Positions 27,215 to 37,855 of a stretch of 64,000 nucleotides of DNA are shown piece by piece. The position numbers and the translations under genes were made by a program. Source of the stretch: Arthrobacter sp. MYb213. Its GTDB lineage: Bacteria > Actinomycetota > Actinomycetes > Actinomycetales > Micrococcaceae. The stretch lies in contig NZ_PCQA01000005.1 of the NCBI RefSeq assembly GCF_002979915.1, forward strand, positions 124,001 to 188,000, read 5' to 3'. The first letter of the stretch is position 1, and every line of letters starts with the position of its first letter. The notes beneath the pieces were generated by a model, which worked only from the letters and a program-made list of their open reading frames with translations, did no database searches and was not told the origin of the DNA.

Positions 27215-28491
27215 GGGCGGCCGGTCTCTTCCTGTGCGGTCGGGTCGGTTGGCTCGGCCGTTTCGACCGGTGGGTTAGCCGCGTCGGCGCTCAGTGGGAA
27301 TTCGCAGCGCACCCAAAAATCAGTGTCCCCGCCGCGCTCGAAGTGCCCGTCGAGCATCAGGGTGCGTGCACGAATATTCTGCAACCCACTGCCGGCCCCG
27401 GTCACCGCAATTTTGGGCTGCGCCGTGCTGGGCAGCGGATTGTGTGCGTGGATGACCAGCCGCTGAGCACGGCGAGAAAGTTCGAGCGTCAACGGCGTAC
27501 CCGGCGCATGTTTGGCGTGATTGACCAGTAACTCACGCACCGTGCGGTAGATCGCGGTCTGGGTGGGTTCGGGAACCTGCACGGTGTCATGGAGCGTTGC
27601 GGACCGGAAGGTAATGCGCTGACCGGCGGCTTGGAAAGACTGGATCAGCGCGGCTAACCCGCTCAGATCGGCGCGCAGCATCGAGCTTTTCCCGGCATGG
27701 AGCATCCGCACCATAGCGGTCATTTCCTCCAGTCCAGCCACCGATTCGCTGCGAATACTGTCCAAGGGGGTGCGCAGACTTGGCTGCGTGGCCACCGAGT
27801 CACGTTCCAACAATGCAGCGCTCAGTAGTGCGATCGAAGATAAGCGCGCGGAGAGTACATCGTGCATCTCCCGGGCGAGGGCCGTGCGCTCCTCGACGCT
27901 CTGCGCACGATGCTCGGCGACCAGCAGCTCTTCGCGGTTTGCGGCGGCGGCACCCACCGCGGTGGCGCGCGCCGATTCGCTCTCGGCCAGTTCCTTGGCG
28001 GTGCGCACATTTTGCGCCCACAACATCGGGGTGAAAAAGATGAATCCGGCGACAAATACCACCAGCACCGCCTCGCTGGACGAACCGGTTAGCGACCACA
28101 TATATCCGGCGGCGAGCAGGGTCAGCAGGCACAGGATGATCAGCGTCCACCGGCGCACCGGCTCGCTGGCAAGCAGGTAGATGGTGAAGACCGCTTCGAA
28201 GAGCAGGAAGTAACCGCCGATGCTGCCCTGCCCGAGTAGCACCAGCGCGAAGAGCGTCATCCACCCGGCGCTGAGCGTCGGGGCCTTGCGCCGGGTGAAC
28301 ATCGCTGCGACGCCAAGCAGCAGCACCGGGAACCACCAGCTGGCCAGCGGCCCAAACATCGGCCATGGCGGGTTGGCCAGCTGAGACAGGTGAAGCACCA
28401 CGGTGAGCACCACGTACATCCCGGCGGTTTCGGGTTCCTGATCACCACGGCTCAAACGCCGAAACAACGTGGCTAAATTTCTTCTCACCAA
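27211..28491 (-). CDS. Sensor histidine kinase, HisKA_3 type
   Basis: This 426-residue membrane kinase has about six hydrophobic segments between residues 25 and 160, a coiled region, the phospho-acceptor His210 in ALAREMHDVLSARLS, and a C-terminal ATPase domain with GAGSGLQNIRARTLMLDGHF. No extracellular domain is present. It ends with a Pro/Thr/Glu-rich tail. The partner regulator overlaps its stop. Confidence 0.9.
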   Translation of the reverse strand: MVRRNLATLFRRLSRGDQEPETAGMYVVLTVVLHLSQLANPPWPMFGPLASWWFPVLLLGVAAMFTRRKAPTLSAGWMTLFALVLLGQGSIGGYFLLFEAVFTIYLLASEPVRRWTLIILCLLTLLAAGYMWSLTGSSSEAVLVVFVAGFIFFTPMLWAQNVRTAKELAESESARATAVGAAAANREELLVAEHRAQSVEERTALAREMHDVLSARLSSIALLSAALLERDSVATQPSLRTPLDSIRSESVAGLEEMTAMVRMLHAGKSSMLRADLSGLAALIQSFQAAGQRITFRSATLHDTVQVPEPTQTAIYRTVRELLVNHAKHAPGTPLTLELSRRAQRLVIHAHNPLPSTAQPKIAVTGAGSGLQNIRARTLMLDGHFERGGDTDFWVRCEFPLSADAANPPVETAEPTDPTAQEETGRP

Positions 28492-28522
28492 ATAAGTATG
28501 CGCAGAAGCGTAGGCCCGGCGC

Positions 28523-28585
28523 GTCCTCCTTTAGTAGGACTGCCGGTGGACCGTTGCCCGATGTGCGCCGAGGCCGGCGGGCAAC
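28523..28585 (+). promoter_or_regulatory. Dyads in the kinase / GAP-protein intergenic region
   Basis: GTCCT-N8-AGGAC (28523-28540) is a candidate regulator site. A perfect 8-bp stem with a 17-base loop (GTTGCCCG at 28553 with CGGGCAAC at 28578) ends 12 bases before the downstream ATG and could influence its translation. Both are based on symmetry only. Confidence 0.35.
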
Positions 28586-28597
28586 ACACTAGAGACC

Positions 28598-29431
28598 ATG
28601 GATCTCATGACGCAGGCTCCGGGCCTGACACTTATCATCTTGGCGCTGATCGATGCGACGTCCATCGGCACGCTGATCATCCCGATCTGGTTGCTGCTGC
28701 GCCGCGACTATCGACGTGCGATCCCCCGAGTGATCGCCTATCTGGGGATCTTGGCGATCTTCTACGCGGTCGTTGGGTTGTTGCTTCGCTCCGGCTGGGA
28801 ACTAGGTGCCAGCCTGCTTCCCGAAGGGTTTTTTCACCAACCGGTGCTGCGACTATTGGGCTTGGTGCTCGGAGTCGGCATGATTATTTGGGCGCTGACT
28901 TATCAAACTGATGCGCAGAAGGAGGCGACCCGCGCGAAAACCGCCGCGAAGGCCGCTGTGAAAACAGGAGCCGCGGAGGTCCGTGCGCCGCACAGCGGGA
29001 GCAACCCCGGAGCAACTGCTCAACCACAGGTGCCGCGCAGGCTGCGCGCACTGCTGGGCCGCGCCTTGGATAGCAAATCCGGGGTGCTGGTGTTGGCGTT
29101 GGTGGCCGGGTTGCTTGAACTGCCCACGATGCTTCCCTACCTTGGGGCGATGCCGGTATTAAAAAACTCCGGTTGGGCGGAATCGACCCAGCTCATTGCG
29201 CTAGGACTGTACTGCTTGGTGATGATCACCCCTGCGCTGATATTGGTGGGGGTTCGCGCGTTGGCCGGGGCGAGGCTTGATGCCTGGCTGCAACGGATAG
29301 GGACCAAACTTGGTCGGTATGCGCAGGAAACCCTGGGATGGGTGGTGGGGATCGCCGGTTATCTGCTGATCCGCAGCACGCTGAGCGGAACGGATCTAGC
29401 CTCCTTGTTTGACCGAGTCCTGAACTCATAG
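28598..29431 (+). CDS. GAP (Sap/SfLAP) family membrane protein
   Basis: This 277-residue protein has three helices, a long basic Ala/Lys-rich cytoplasmic loop (residues about 105-160) and three more helices. The second half starts with SKSGVLVLALVAGLLELPTMLPYLGA, a signature of the actinobacterial GAP/Sap family, which includes the mycobacterial sulfolipid-1-addressing protein and resembles LysE exporters. It probably exports a lipid or small molecule, but this is from family only. An alternative start is the ATG at 28607. It is divergent from the second two-component system. Confidence 0.75.
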   Translation: MDLMTQAPGLTLIILALIDATSIGTLIIPIWLLLRRDYRRAIPRVIAYLGILAIFYAVVGLLLRSGWELGASLLPEGFFHQPVLRLLGLVLGVGMIIWALTYQTDAQKEATRAKTAAKAAVKTGAAEVRAPHSGSNPGATAQPQVPRRLRALLGRALDSKSGVLVLALVAGLLELPTMLPYLGAMPVLKNSGWAESTQLIALGLYCLVMITPALILVGVRALAGARLDAWLQRIGTKLGRYAQETLGWVVGIAGYLLIRSTLSGTDLASLFDRVLNS

Positions 29432-29506
29432 TCACCGGGGCACGCTGTGGGCGAACCGGGCGCATCTAATTGGTCACCGGTGAGACAAGGTGAGATAATT
29501 GTTAGC

Positions 29507-30010
29507 ATGGAACCTCTAGGCAGCACCGCGAAGCAGGGCAAAAAAGTTACCCTGAACGCATCAACTTTGGCCATGGCCGTGATGGTTGTCGTCCTTTTGG
29601 TGGCGGTAGTCTTCGCCGCTAACTCCAATCAGGTCGTCGGCTGGTTCATCGTCGCGATCTCTGCCGGTTGGCTGCTGCTGGCAGCATTTATGATGTTCGG
29701 CCTCAAACGTGGCGCCGATAAGATCAACAACTCGTTGCGTGAAGCGACCGCGGCGGCCACCGGTCGTGCACAGGGTGCCTCCACCGTCGTCGTCGACGAG
29801 GGCACCAGCCAGCGCGATATGAAGCTGGACCACTCCTTCAAGATCATTCAGGTGCAGACCCGGGTGATCGATGAGCAGCGCGCCAAGAACGATGCCGGCT
29901 CCGCCGAGATGATCGATCGCGCCTTGGAAACTATTCAGATGACCGCGACGAACGCCCGCGACATGATGAAGCCTTCCGGGGACGCCATCGACGGCGAGAT
30001 CGTGAACTAA
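29507..30010 (+). CDS. Small membrane protein of unknown function, two helices
   Basis: This 167-residue protein has two hydrophobic helices (about residues 20-42 and 48-70) followed by a hydrophilic C-terminal half, rich in charged residues and likely helical (FKIIQVQTRVIDEQRAKNDAGS). I do not recognise the family. The ATG at 29507 is preferred over the frame start at 29447 because AAGGTGAGA lies 11 bases upstream and the extra 20 residues are not protein-like. It is followed by a strong terminator and stands as a single gene. Confidence 0.65.
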   Translation: MEPLGSTAKQGKKVTLNASTLAMAVMVVVLLVAVVFAANSNQVVGWFIVAISAGWLLLAAFMMFGLKRGADKINNSLREATAAATGRAQGASTVVVDEGTSQRDMKLDHSFKIIQVQTRVIDEQRAKNDAGSAEMIDRALETIQMTATNARDMMKPSGDAIDGEIVN

Positions 30011-30027
30011 ATATATTTGTTACCGCG

Positions 30028-30067
30028 CAGCGCAACGTTCAGGCAGAACGTTGCGCTGTCTTTTTGT
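30028..30067 (+). terminator. Rho-independent terminator
   Basis: A 13-bp perfect stem (CAGCGCAACGTTC at 30028-30040 with 30046-30058) has a five-base loop and a TCTTTTTG tail. Confidence 0.93.
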
Positions 30068-30078
30068 AAGGTGGAATT

Positions 30079-30921
30079 GTGATACCTACCAGCGTGGAAA
30101 TTTTGAGCAAGAACGCCGGAGCCGTGCGAGTGGCCTCGGTCAACGTCAACGGCATACGTGCGGCCTACAAGCGTAATATGCCCGACTGGATCGACGCGCG
30201 TGACGCGGACATCCTCTGCCTGCAGGAGGTGCGTGCACCGGATGCGATCCTGCGCGAACTGATCGGCGAGGGTTGGTCCATTCTGCACGCCGAAGCCAAG
30301 GACAAGGGCCGCGCCGGGGTCGCCGTGCTTTCCCGCGCCGAACCAACCGCCGTGCGTGAGCACATCGGTGAGGAGTACTTCGCGCAATCCGGACGCTGGG
30401 TGGAGGCCGATTTCACCATGGCCGACGGATCCACCCTGTGCGTGGTTTCCGCCTACGTGCACTCCGGGGAGCTAAACACGCAAAAGCAGGAAGATAAGTA
30501 CCGCTTCCTGACCCGCATGAACGTGCGCCTGGTTGAGTTGAAAAATGAGAAAGACCACGTGCTGGTGGTGGGCGATTTGAACGTCGTGCACACCGAAAAG
30601 GACATCAAGAACTGGAAGCCGAACCACAATAAGCGCGCCGGTGTGATGGACGAGGAGATCGCCTACTTCGACGGGTTCTTCGGCCCGGAGATTGGCTACA
30701 AGGATGTGGCTCGGGAACTGGCCGGCGAGGCTCAGGGTCCGTACACCTGGTGGTCCTTCCGCGGGCAGGCCTTCGACAACGATGCCGGTTGGCGTATCGA
30801 CTACCAGATGGCTACCGCGGATCTTGCCGCGAAGGCTATCAAGTCTCACGTAGACCGCGCCTCGGCCTACGACCTGCGCTTTTCCGACCACGCACCGTTG
30901 GTTGTTGACTACCAGTTCTAA
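30079..30921 (+). CDS. xth: Exodeoxyribonuclease III
   Basis: This 280-residue protein belongs to the Exo III/AP-endonuclease (EEP) superfamily that repairs abasic DNA. Motifs are ASVNVNGIRAA, LCLQEVRAP with the metal Glu, the WVEADF segment, VGDLNVVHTEKDI and the terminal SDHAPLVVDY with the catalytic Asp-His. The start is GTG at 30079 with AAGGTGG five bases upstream. It is 15 bases ahead of trpS and probably co-transcribed. Confidence 0.92.
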   Translation: MIPTSVEILSKNAGAVRVASVNVNGIRAAYKRNMPDWIDARDADILCLQEVRAPDAILRELIGEGWSILHAEAKDKGRAGVAVLSRAEPTAVREHIGEEYFAQSGRWVEADFTMADGSTLCVVSAYVHSGELNTQKQEDKYRFLTRMNVRLVELKNEKDHVLVVGDLNVVHTEKDIKNWKPNHNKRAGVMDEEIAYFDGFFGPEIGYKDVARELAGEAQGPYTWWSFRGQAFDNDAGWRIDYQMATADLAAKAIKSHVDRASAYDLRFSDHAPLVVDYQF

Positions 30922-31959
<1,038 letters not shown>

Positions 31960-31961
31960 TC

Positions 31962-32498
31962 GTGAATGATCAGGCCACGGAAGTTGAGGACCCCCAGTTC
32001 ACCTTGGGGGTCGTCATTCCCGTGCCCGAACCACAGCGCAGCGTCTTGCGTGAATGGCGCCGGAAATTTGGGGGAGCGGACACCGAGTCGATCGACCCCC
32101 ATATCACCCTGGTCTCCGGGGACTACCTGAAATCCTGGGAGCAAGCCGCGACGCAGGTGCATCGGGTGGCGGCTGACAGTTCGCAGTTTAGTGTTCGGCT
32201 GGCCTCTGCACGCTCTTTCCAACCCGCCAGTCAGGTAGTGTATCTGCCGTTAGCTGAGGGGTCGCAGCGTTGCTGGGCGTTGCATGAGGCGCTGCTTGCC
32301 GGGCCGCTGCGTCACGAGTCAACGTTCGACTATCACCCGCACCTGACGATCGCACAGAATGTGCCGGAGGCCGATTTGGCCGCCGCGTACACCGCGTTGC
32401 AGGAGGTAGAGTTGAGCTTCGAGGTGCACAGCGTGCAGCTGTTTGACACGCGCGATGGTGCCTGGAACTTCTGCGAACAAATCGCGTTGGGTCGCTGA
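31962..32498 (+). CDS. 2'-5' RNA ligase / LigT-like phosphoesterase family protein
   Basis: This 178-residue protein carries the two HxT/S motifs of the 2H phosphoesterase superfamily, PHITLVSG near residue 46 and YHPHLTIAQ near 128, spaced as in LigT-like proteins. These hydrolyse or form 2',3'-cyclic or 2'-5' phosphodiester bonds in RNA or nucleotides. The GTG at 31962 lies two bases after the trpS stop, so the gene is coupled to trpS. A perfect terminator follows. Confidence 0.85.
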   Translation: MNDQATEVEDPQFTLGVVIPVPEPQRSVLREWRRKFGGADTESIDPHITLVSGDYLKSWEQAATQVHRVAADSSQFSVRLASARSFQPASQVVYLPLAEGSQRCWALHEALLAGPLRHESTFDYHPHLTIAQNVPEADLAAAYTALQEVELSFEVHSVQLFDTRDGAWNFCEQIALGR

Positions 32499-32527
32499 AC
32501 CCGAACCCGAAAGTGCAAATAGCCAAA

Positions 32528-32563
32528 AAAATCCCGTGGAACAAAAATGTTCCACGGGATTTT
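32528..32563. terminator. Bidirectional Rho-independent terminator
   Basis: A 16-bp perfect stem (32528-32543 with 32548-32563) with an AAAA loop has A-runs before and T-runs after, serving both the LigT-like gene and katA. Confidence 0.93.
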
Positions 32564-32586
32564 TATTGCCCTAAATTAGCGGCGTA

Positions 32587-34053
32587 TTACTTGGCGCGAA
32601 CGTTGGCTTCGATCTTCGCGCCGGTGTCTGCGTCGATGTTCTTCCAGTATTCCAACGCGTTGCTCAGCACTGGCTCGGCAACCCCGTCAAGGGCACCGGT
32701 GACGGTGTTGACCAGTTCGGCGCGCTGGGCGTCGTCCATAACCTCGCGGACCAGGATGCCTGGCTGGACGAAGTCGCCGTCGTCCTCGCGCAGCGTGTAG
32801 GCCGCACGGACCAGCTCACCATCGGACTCGAAGGAGTTATCCACCGGTCCGGTCTGGTCACTGTAGGAATCGCCGAAGGAGTTTGGCGCGTAGACGCTAC
32901 GGTCCCCGGTGTGCTCGAAGGTCATGTTGCCTTCGAAGTTGTACGAGTTGACCGGGCACTTTGGCTTATTGACCGGCAGCTGCTGGAAGTTGGTACCGAT
33001 GCGGTAACGCTGTGCGTCGGCGTAGGCGAAGTTACGGCCCAAGAGCATCTTGTCCGGGCTCATGCCCATACCTGGAACCATGTTCGCTGGCGAGAATGCT
33101 GCCTGCTCGATCTGCGCGAAGAAGTTCTCCGGGTTACGGTTCAGGGTCAGGGTGCCGACCTTGATACGTGGGTAGTCCTTCTTGGACCAGACCTTGGTCA
33201 GGTCAAATGGGTTGTAGCGGTAGGTCTTTGCCTCGTCGTACGGCATGATCTGCACGTAGAGGTCCCACTTAGGGAAGTTACCGGCCTTGATGTTGTCGAA
33301 CAGGTCGCGGCGGTGGAATTCTGCGTCCGATCCTGCCAGTGCCTCGGCCTCGGCGCCAGGCATGGTCTCGAACTTTTCGGACTGCTTGTTCAGGAAGTGG
33401 TACTTAACCCAGAACTTCTCGCCGGCGGCGTTGACCCACATGTAGGTGTGCGAGCCGTAGCCGTTCATTTCGCGCCAGGTCTTAGGTAGGCCGCGCTGGC
33501 CCATGATGTAGGTGACCTGGTGAGCAGATTCAGGGTTCTGCGTCCAGAAGTCCCACTGCATGGTGCCGTCGCGTAGACCGGAATCTGGCAGACGCTTCTG
33601 CGAGCGGATGAAGTGTGGGAACTTCATTGGGTCGCGCAGGAAGAAGACCGGGGTGTTGTTACCGACCAGGTCGAAGTTGCCCTCGGTGGTGTAGAACTTC
33701 ATCGAGAAGCCGCGTACGTCGCGCCAGGTGTCTGGGGAGCCAAGCTCACCGGCGACGGTGGAGAAGCGCATCAGAGTTTCGGTTTTCACGCCTGGCTGGA
33801 ACAGTGCAGCCTTGGTGTACTGCGAAATGTCTTCGGTGGTTTCGAATTCGCCGAAAGCGCCGGCGCCCTTTGCGTGCGGGCGGCGTTCTGGCACGTTCAT
33901 GCGGTTGAAGTGCTGCAGGGTTTCGACCAGGTGGTGGTCGTGCAGGACGATCGGGCCGTCTGCGCCTACGGTCAGGGAGCTGCGGTCACTGACCGCTGGG
34001 ATGCCTGCCTGGGTGGTCGAACCGCCGGGGTTCACGTTCTGATTCTCAGCCAT
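32587..34053 (-). CDS. katA: Heme catalase (small-subunit, clade 3 type)
   Basis: This 488-residue enzyme splits hydrogen peroxide. The distal histidine is His60 in [14 protein letters not shown]. The distal Asn lies in [14 protein letters not shown], and the proximal heme tyrosine in [14 protein letters not shown] (around residue 345). It lacks the C-terminal flavodoxin-like domain of large catalases. The gene is alone. The 298 bases upstream, to the sdh terminator, are A/T-rich for this genome and include the short dyad ATTTG-N8-CAAAT (about 34280-34297), but I cannot name an operator there. Confidence 0.95.
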   Translation of the reverse strand: MAENQNVNPGGSTTQAGIPAVSDRSSLTVGADGPIVLHDHHLVETLQHFNRMNVPERRPHAKGAGAFGEFETTEDISQYTKAALFQPGVKTETLMRFSTVAGELGSPDTWRDVRGFSMKFYTTEGNFDLVGNNTPVFFLRDPMKFPHFIRSQKRLPDSGLRDGTMQWDFWTQNPESAHQVTYIMGQRGLPKTWREMNGYGSHTYMWVNAAGEKFWVKYHFLNKQSEKFETMPGAEAEALAGSDAEFHRRDLFDNIKAGNFPKWDLYVQIMPYDEAKTYRYNPFDLTKVWSKKDYPRIKVGTLTLNRNPENFFAQIEQAAFSPANMVPGMGMSPDKMLLGRNFAYADAQRYRIGTNFQQLPVNKPKCPVNSYNFEGNMTFEHTGDRSVYAPNSFGDSYSDQTGPVDNSFESDGELVRAAYTLREDDGDFVQPGILVREVMDDAQRAELVNTVTGALDGVAEPVLSNALEYWKNIDADTGAKIEANVRAK

Positions 34054-34351
34054 TGTTTCTCCTTTGCATGGATCCTACGTTCTTGTCAGGAAGAGTGCGG
34101 CGGGATAAACGCCGCGGTGCTTCGCCCTGGCAAGAGCCTCATCCACGGGCGCGGAACGCACCGTAGAGGCCTATGAAATTCTTGGGTTCGGGACGGCTCA
34201 AAGTTTGTCCACGCCCAGAGGCGCAGCGTGCAAACTGGTACAAATAACCGGTGAATCCCATAGCTCCCATCATGCCATAAATTTGAATGGATCCAAATAG
34301 GGAATGTGGAATTTACCGCATTGTTGCTAGGCGTTAATTGTTCGGTTAACG

Positions 34352-34391
34352 CACAAAGAGGCTCGAACCAAATGGTTCGAGCCTCTTTGTG
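34352..34391 (-). terminator. Terminator of the sdh operon
   Basis: A perfect 18-bp stem (34352-34369 with 34374-34391) with a four-base loop lies 18 bases beyond the sdhB stop. Confidence 0.88.
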
Positions 34392-34409
34392 AGGACTAGG
34401 GACTAATCC

Positions 34410-35192
34410 TTAGACGGTGCGCGACAAGATTGCCTGCTTGACCTCGGCGATAGCCTGGGTCACCTGGATGCCACGTGGGCATGCTTCGGTGCAGTTGAAG
34501 GTGGTGCGGCAACGCCACACGCCTTCCTTATCGTTCAAGATCTCCAAACGCATATCGCCTGCATCATCGCGCGAGTCGAAGATGAAGCGGTGTGCGTTGA
34601 CGATTGCTGCCGGGCCGAAGTACTGGCCATCGGTCCAGAAGACCGGGCAAGACGAGGTGCACGCGGCGCAAAGAATGCACTTGGTGGTGTCCTCGAACTT
34701 AGCGTGGTCCGCTGCCGACTGGTAACGCTCGCCCGATGGCTCGTGGCCATCGTTGATCAAGAAAGGCATGATCTCGCGGTAGGACTGGAAGAACGGTTCC
34801 ATGTCGACGATGAGGTCCTTTTCAAGGGGCAGGCCCTTGATGGCTTCAACGGTGATCGGCTTGGAGGTGTCTAGATCCTTGAGCAGGGTCTTGCACGCAA
34901 GACGGTTGCGGCCGTTGATACGCATGGCATCCGAACCGCAGACGCCGTGTGCGCAAGAGCGGCGGAAGGACAGCGAACCGTCATGCTCCCACTTGACCTT
35001 GTGCAGGGCATCCAGCACGCGGTCGGTGCCGTACATGGTCAGCTTGAAGTCTTCCCAGTACGCGTCAGCGGTGCTCTCCGGGGTGTAACGGCGAACGCGC
35101 AGGGTGATGTTGAAGGTAGGGATTTCTCCGCCACCGCCAACACCTGGCTTCAGCTCGATCTTTGATGCTGGTTCCGGAAGTTCCGTGCTCAT
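34410..35192 (-). CDS. sdhB: Succinate dehydrogenase iron-sulfur subunit
   Basis: This 260-residue subunit carries electrons from SdhA to the quinone. Cluster ligands are visible: the [2Fe-2S] set in CAHGVCGSDAMRINGRNRLAC, the [4Fe-4S] set in CILCAACTSSCP and the last set in CRTTFNCTEACPRGI. It shares one base with the end of sdhA (TAATG) and closes the operon sdhC-D-A-B. Confidence 0.97.
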   Translation of the reverse strand: MSTELPEPASKIELKPGVGGGGEIPTFNITLRVRRYTPESTADAYWEDFKLTMYGTDRVLDALHKVKWEHDGSLSFRRSCAHGVCGSDAMRINGRNRLACKTLLKDLDTSKPITVEAIKGLPLEKDLIVDMEPFFQSYREIMPFLINDGHEPSGERYQSAADHAKFEDTTKCILCAACTSSCPVFWTDGQYFGPAAIVNAHRFIFDSRDDAGDMRLEILNDKEGVWRCRTTFNCTEACPRGIQVTQAIAEVKQAILSRTV

Positions 35193-36979
35193 TAGTACTT
35201 ACGCTCCATCGGCTGGTAACGGGTAAAGATGACGGGCTTGGTTTCCATGCGAATGCCGGAAATGCCCTCGGTGGTAGCCGTTGCGTCGCGGTAGGACATC
35301 GAGTGCTTCATGAAGTTCTCGTCGTCGCGGTTCGGGAAGTCCTCGCGGTAGTGTCCGCCGCGTGATTCCTTGCGGTGCATGGCGGCAGCGGTCATAACCT
35401 CTGCCATGTCCAGCAAGAAGCCAAGCTCGATGGCTTCCAGAAGGTCAAGGTTGAAGCGCTTGCCCTTATCCTGGACCGAAACGTTCTTGTAACGCTCACG
35501 CAGTTCTTCGATGACAACCAATGCGCGATCCAGCGAATCCTTGTCGCGGAACACCTGAACGTTAGCGTCCATGATGTCCTGAAGTTCCTTACGCAGTACC
35601 GCAACACGCTCGGTACCGGTGGAGTTCAGCATCGCGTCGATCTGGGTGCTGGTGAACTTCTCAGGATCCTCTGGAAGCTCGACGAAGTCTGCGGTAGCCG
35701 CGTACTTCGCTGCCGAGAGGCCTGCGCGCTTACCGAAGACGTTGATGTCCAGCAGCGAGTTGGTACCCAGACGGTTTGATCCGTGGACCGAAACGCAGGC
35801 GACTTCGCCGGCCGCGTAGAGACCTGGGATCACGGTGTCGTTGTCCTGCAGGACCTCGGCATCGATGTTGGTAGGGATACCACCCATGACGTAGTGCGCG
35901 GTCGGGAAGACCGGTACCGGCTCGGTGTATGGCTCTACACCCAGGTAGGTACGAGCGAACTCGGTGATGTCCGGAAGCTTCGCATCGATGTGCGCTGGTT
36001 CCAGGTGAGTGAGGTCAAGCAGTACGTAATCCTTGTTCGGACCACAGCCGCGGCCTTCGCGCACCTCATTGGCCATCGAACGTGCGACGATGTCACGCGG
36101 TGCGAGGTCCTTAATGGTTGGTGCGTAGCGCTCCATGAAGCGCTCACCTTCGGAGTTACGCAGGATTGCGCCTTCGCCACGAGCAGCCTCGGAAAGCAGG
36201 ATGCCCAGACCAGCCAGGCCGGTCGGGTGGAACTGCACAAATTCCATATCTTCCAGGGGGATGCCCTTACGGAAGGCGATGCCCATGCCGTCACCGGTGA
36301 GGGTGTGGGCGTTGGAGGTGGTCTTGAAGACCTTGCCGGCGCCGCCGGTTGCGAAGACAACCGACTTGGCCTGGAAGATGTGTAGCTCGCCGGTAGCCAG
36401 ATCGTAAGATACGACGCCAGCAACGCGCTTCTGCTTGTAGGCGGTGCCATCTTCGCGGTAGGCATCTTCTTCAACCATCAGCATGTCCAGCACGTAGTAC
36501 TCGTTGTAGAACTCAACGTTGTGCTTGACGCAGTTTTGGTAGAGCGTCTGCAAGATCATGTGGCCGGTGCGGTCAGCTGCGTAGCAAGCACGGCGAACCG
36601 CTGCCTTGCCGTGGTCACGGGTGTGACCGCCGAAGCGACGCTGGTCAATCTTGCCCTCTGGGGTGCGGTTGAATGGCAGACCCATTTTTTCCAGGTCGAG
36701 CACGGCGTCAATGGCTTCCTTCGCCATAACCTCGGCTGCGTCCTGGTCAACCAGGTAGTCGCCACCCTTAACGGTGTCGAAGGTGTGCCACTCCCAGTTG
36801 TCTTCTTCGACGTTGGCAAGTGCTGCACACATGCCGCCCTGGGCCGCACCGGTGTGCGAACGGGTTGGGTAAAGCTTGGTTAGCACTGCGGTGTGTGCGC
36901 GCTGACCGGATTCGATCGCCGCACGCATACCTGCACCACCGGCACCGACGATGACTACGTCGTACTTGTGTACCTGCAT
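35192..36979 (-). CDS. sdhA: Succinate dehydrogenase flavoprotein subunit
   Basis: This 595-residue subunit oxidises succinate to fumarate. The FAD loop is IVGAGGAGMRAA, the covalent FAD histidine is His42 in RSHTGAAQGG, and active-site residues lie in FHPTGLAG, the Arg-containing ERYAPTIKDLAPRD and HGSNRLGTNSLLD. Length and motifs are those of a normal SdhA. It follows sdhD by 48 bases. Confidence 0.97.
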   Translation of the reverse strand: MQVHKYDVVIVGAGGAGMRAAIESGQRAHTAVLTKLYPTRSHTGAAQGGMCAALANVEEDNWEWHTFDTVKGGDYLVDQDAAEVMAKEAIDAVLDLEKMGLPFNRTPEGKIDQRRFGGHTRDHGKAAVRRACYAADRTGHMILQTLYQNCVKHNVEFYNEYYVLDMLMVEEDAYREDGTAYKQKRVAGVVSYDLATGELHIFQAKSVVFATGGAGKVFKTTSNAHTLTGDGMGIAFRKGIPLEDMEFVQFHPTGLAGLGILLSEAARGEGAILRNSEGERFMERYAPTIKDLAPRDIVARSMANEVREGRGCGPNKDYVLLDLTHLEPAHIDAKLPDITEFARTYLGVEPYTEPVPVFPTAHYVMGGIPTNIDAEVLQDNDTVIPGLYAAGEVACVSVHGSNRLGTNSLLDINVFGKRAGLSAAKYAATADFVELPEDPEKFTSTQIDAMLNSTGTERVAVLRKELQDIMDANVQVFRDKDSLDRALVVIEELRERYKNVSVQDKGKRFNLDLLEAIELGFLLDMAEVMTAAAMHRKESRGGHYREDFPNRDDENFMKHSMSYRDATATTEGISGIRMETKPVIFTRYQPMERKY

Positions 36980-37027
36980 TCTTGATGCTCTCTTTTCTAA
37001 AAAATCTTTGTGACTAAAAAGCGGGTT

Positions 37028-37471
37028 CTAGCACTGTGGCAACGGGCTGTTCACGATGCATGGATCGAAGGTGAAGATCACCAGGGAGCCAAGCACGATG
37101 ATGAAGATCGTTGCTACGTAGAGCAGACCCTTTAGCCACGCACGGGTTGCGTGCTTCTCGGCGTAATCGTTGATGATGGTACGCACACCGTTGGTGCCGT
37201 GGAGCATCGACAACCACAGCAGTGCCAAATCCCAGAACTGCCATACTGGATCGGCCCACTTGCCGGCAACAAAGCCGAAGGAGAGGCCATTTACGCCCTC
37301 GCCGGTGAGCAGGTTAGCGATGAGGTGCCCGAAAATCAGGATGACCAGCACTACGCCGGAGAGGCGCATAAACAGCCATGCAAGCATTTCGAAGTTGCCA
37401 CGCGACTTTGGTCCGCGAACATACTTCGGATCTAGACGCTGGCTACGTGGTTCAGCAATTTCTGCGCTCAT
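37028..37471 (-). CDS. sdhD: Succinate dehydrogenase membrane anchor subunit
   Basis: This 147-residue protein has three hydrophobic helices. WLFMRLSGVVLVILIFGHLI carries the usual Arg-Ser and His residues near the quinone and heme, followed by HGTNGVRTIINDY, typical of the SdhD side of four-subunit SDH. It lies three bases after sdhC. Confidence 0.92.
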   Translation of the reverse strand: MSAEIAEPRSQRLDPKYVRGPKSRGNFEMLAWLFMRLSGVVLVILIFGHLIANLLTGEGVNGLSFGFVAGKWADPVWQFWDLALLWLSMLHGTNGVRTIINDYAEKHATRAWLKGLLYVATIFIIVLGSLVIFTFDPCIVNSPLPQC

Positions 37472-37474
37472 GGT

Positions 37475-37855
37475 TTAGTGTCCTCCGAATGCAAGCGAGA
37501 GGTGACGGATTGCGAAGCCGGCGAATACAACTACCCAAACGCCGATGACACCCCACAACAGCTGACGCTGGTACTTGGTGCCCTGTTTCCAGAAGTCAAC
37601 CAAGATCAAACGCAGACCATTAAACGCGTGGAAAAGGATGGCAGCGACCAAAGCGGTTTCGCCTAATGCCATCAAGGGGTTTTTGTACGTGGCAATCACT
37701 GCGTCGTATGCACTGGCATCGACGCGTACAAGTGCTGTATCAAGCACGTGCACTAAAAGAAAAAGGAAAATAACGACACCGGTGACCCGGTGTCCCACCC
37801 AGGACCACATGCCTTCACGGCCGCGGTATAGGGTGCCTGACGAAGTCTTCGACAC
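37475..37855 (-). CDS. sdhC: Succinate dehydrogenase cytochrome b556 subunit
   Basis: This 126-residue anchor has three helices, with the family start LYRGREGMWSWVGHRVTGVV and the heme-ligand helix ALVAAILFHAFNGLRLI. The GTG at 37855 is chosen because GGAGG lies nine bases upstream; the ORF extends to 37903 without a ribosome site. It is the first gene of sdhCDAB. The 279-base space to the divergent guanylyltransferase holds the short dyad TGTGT-N7-ACACA at 37888-37904, which does not match the CRP/GlxR spacing. Confidence 0.92.
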   Translation of the reverse strand: MSKTSSGTLYRGREGMWSWVGHRVTGVVIFLFLLVHVLDTALVRVDASAYDAVIATYKNPLMALGETALVAAILFHAFNGLRLILVDFWKQGTKYQRQLLWGVIGVWVVVFAGFAIRHLSLAFGGH

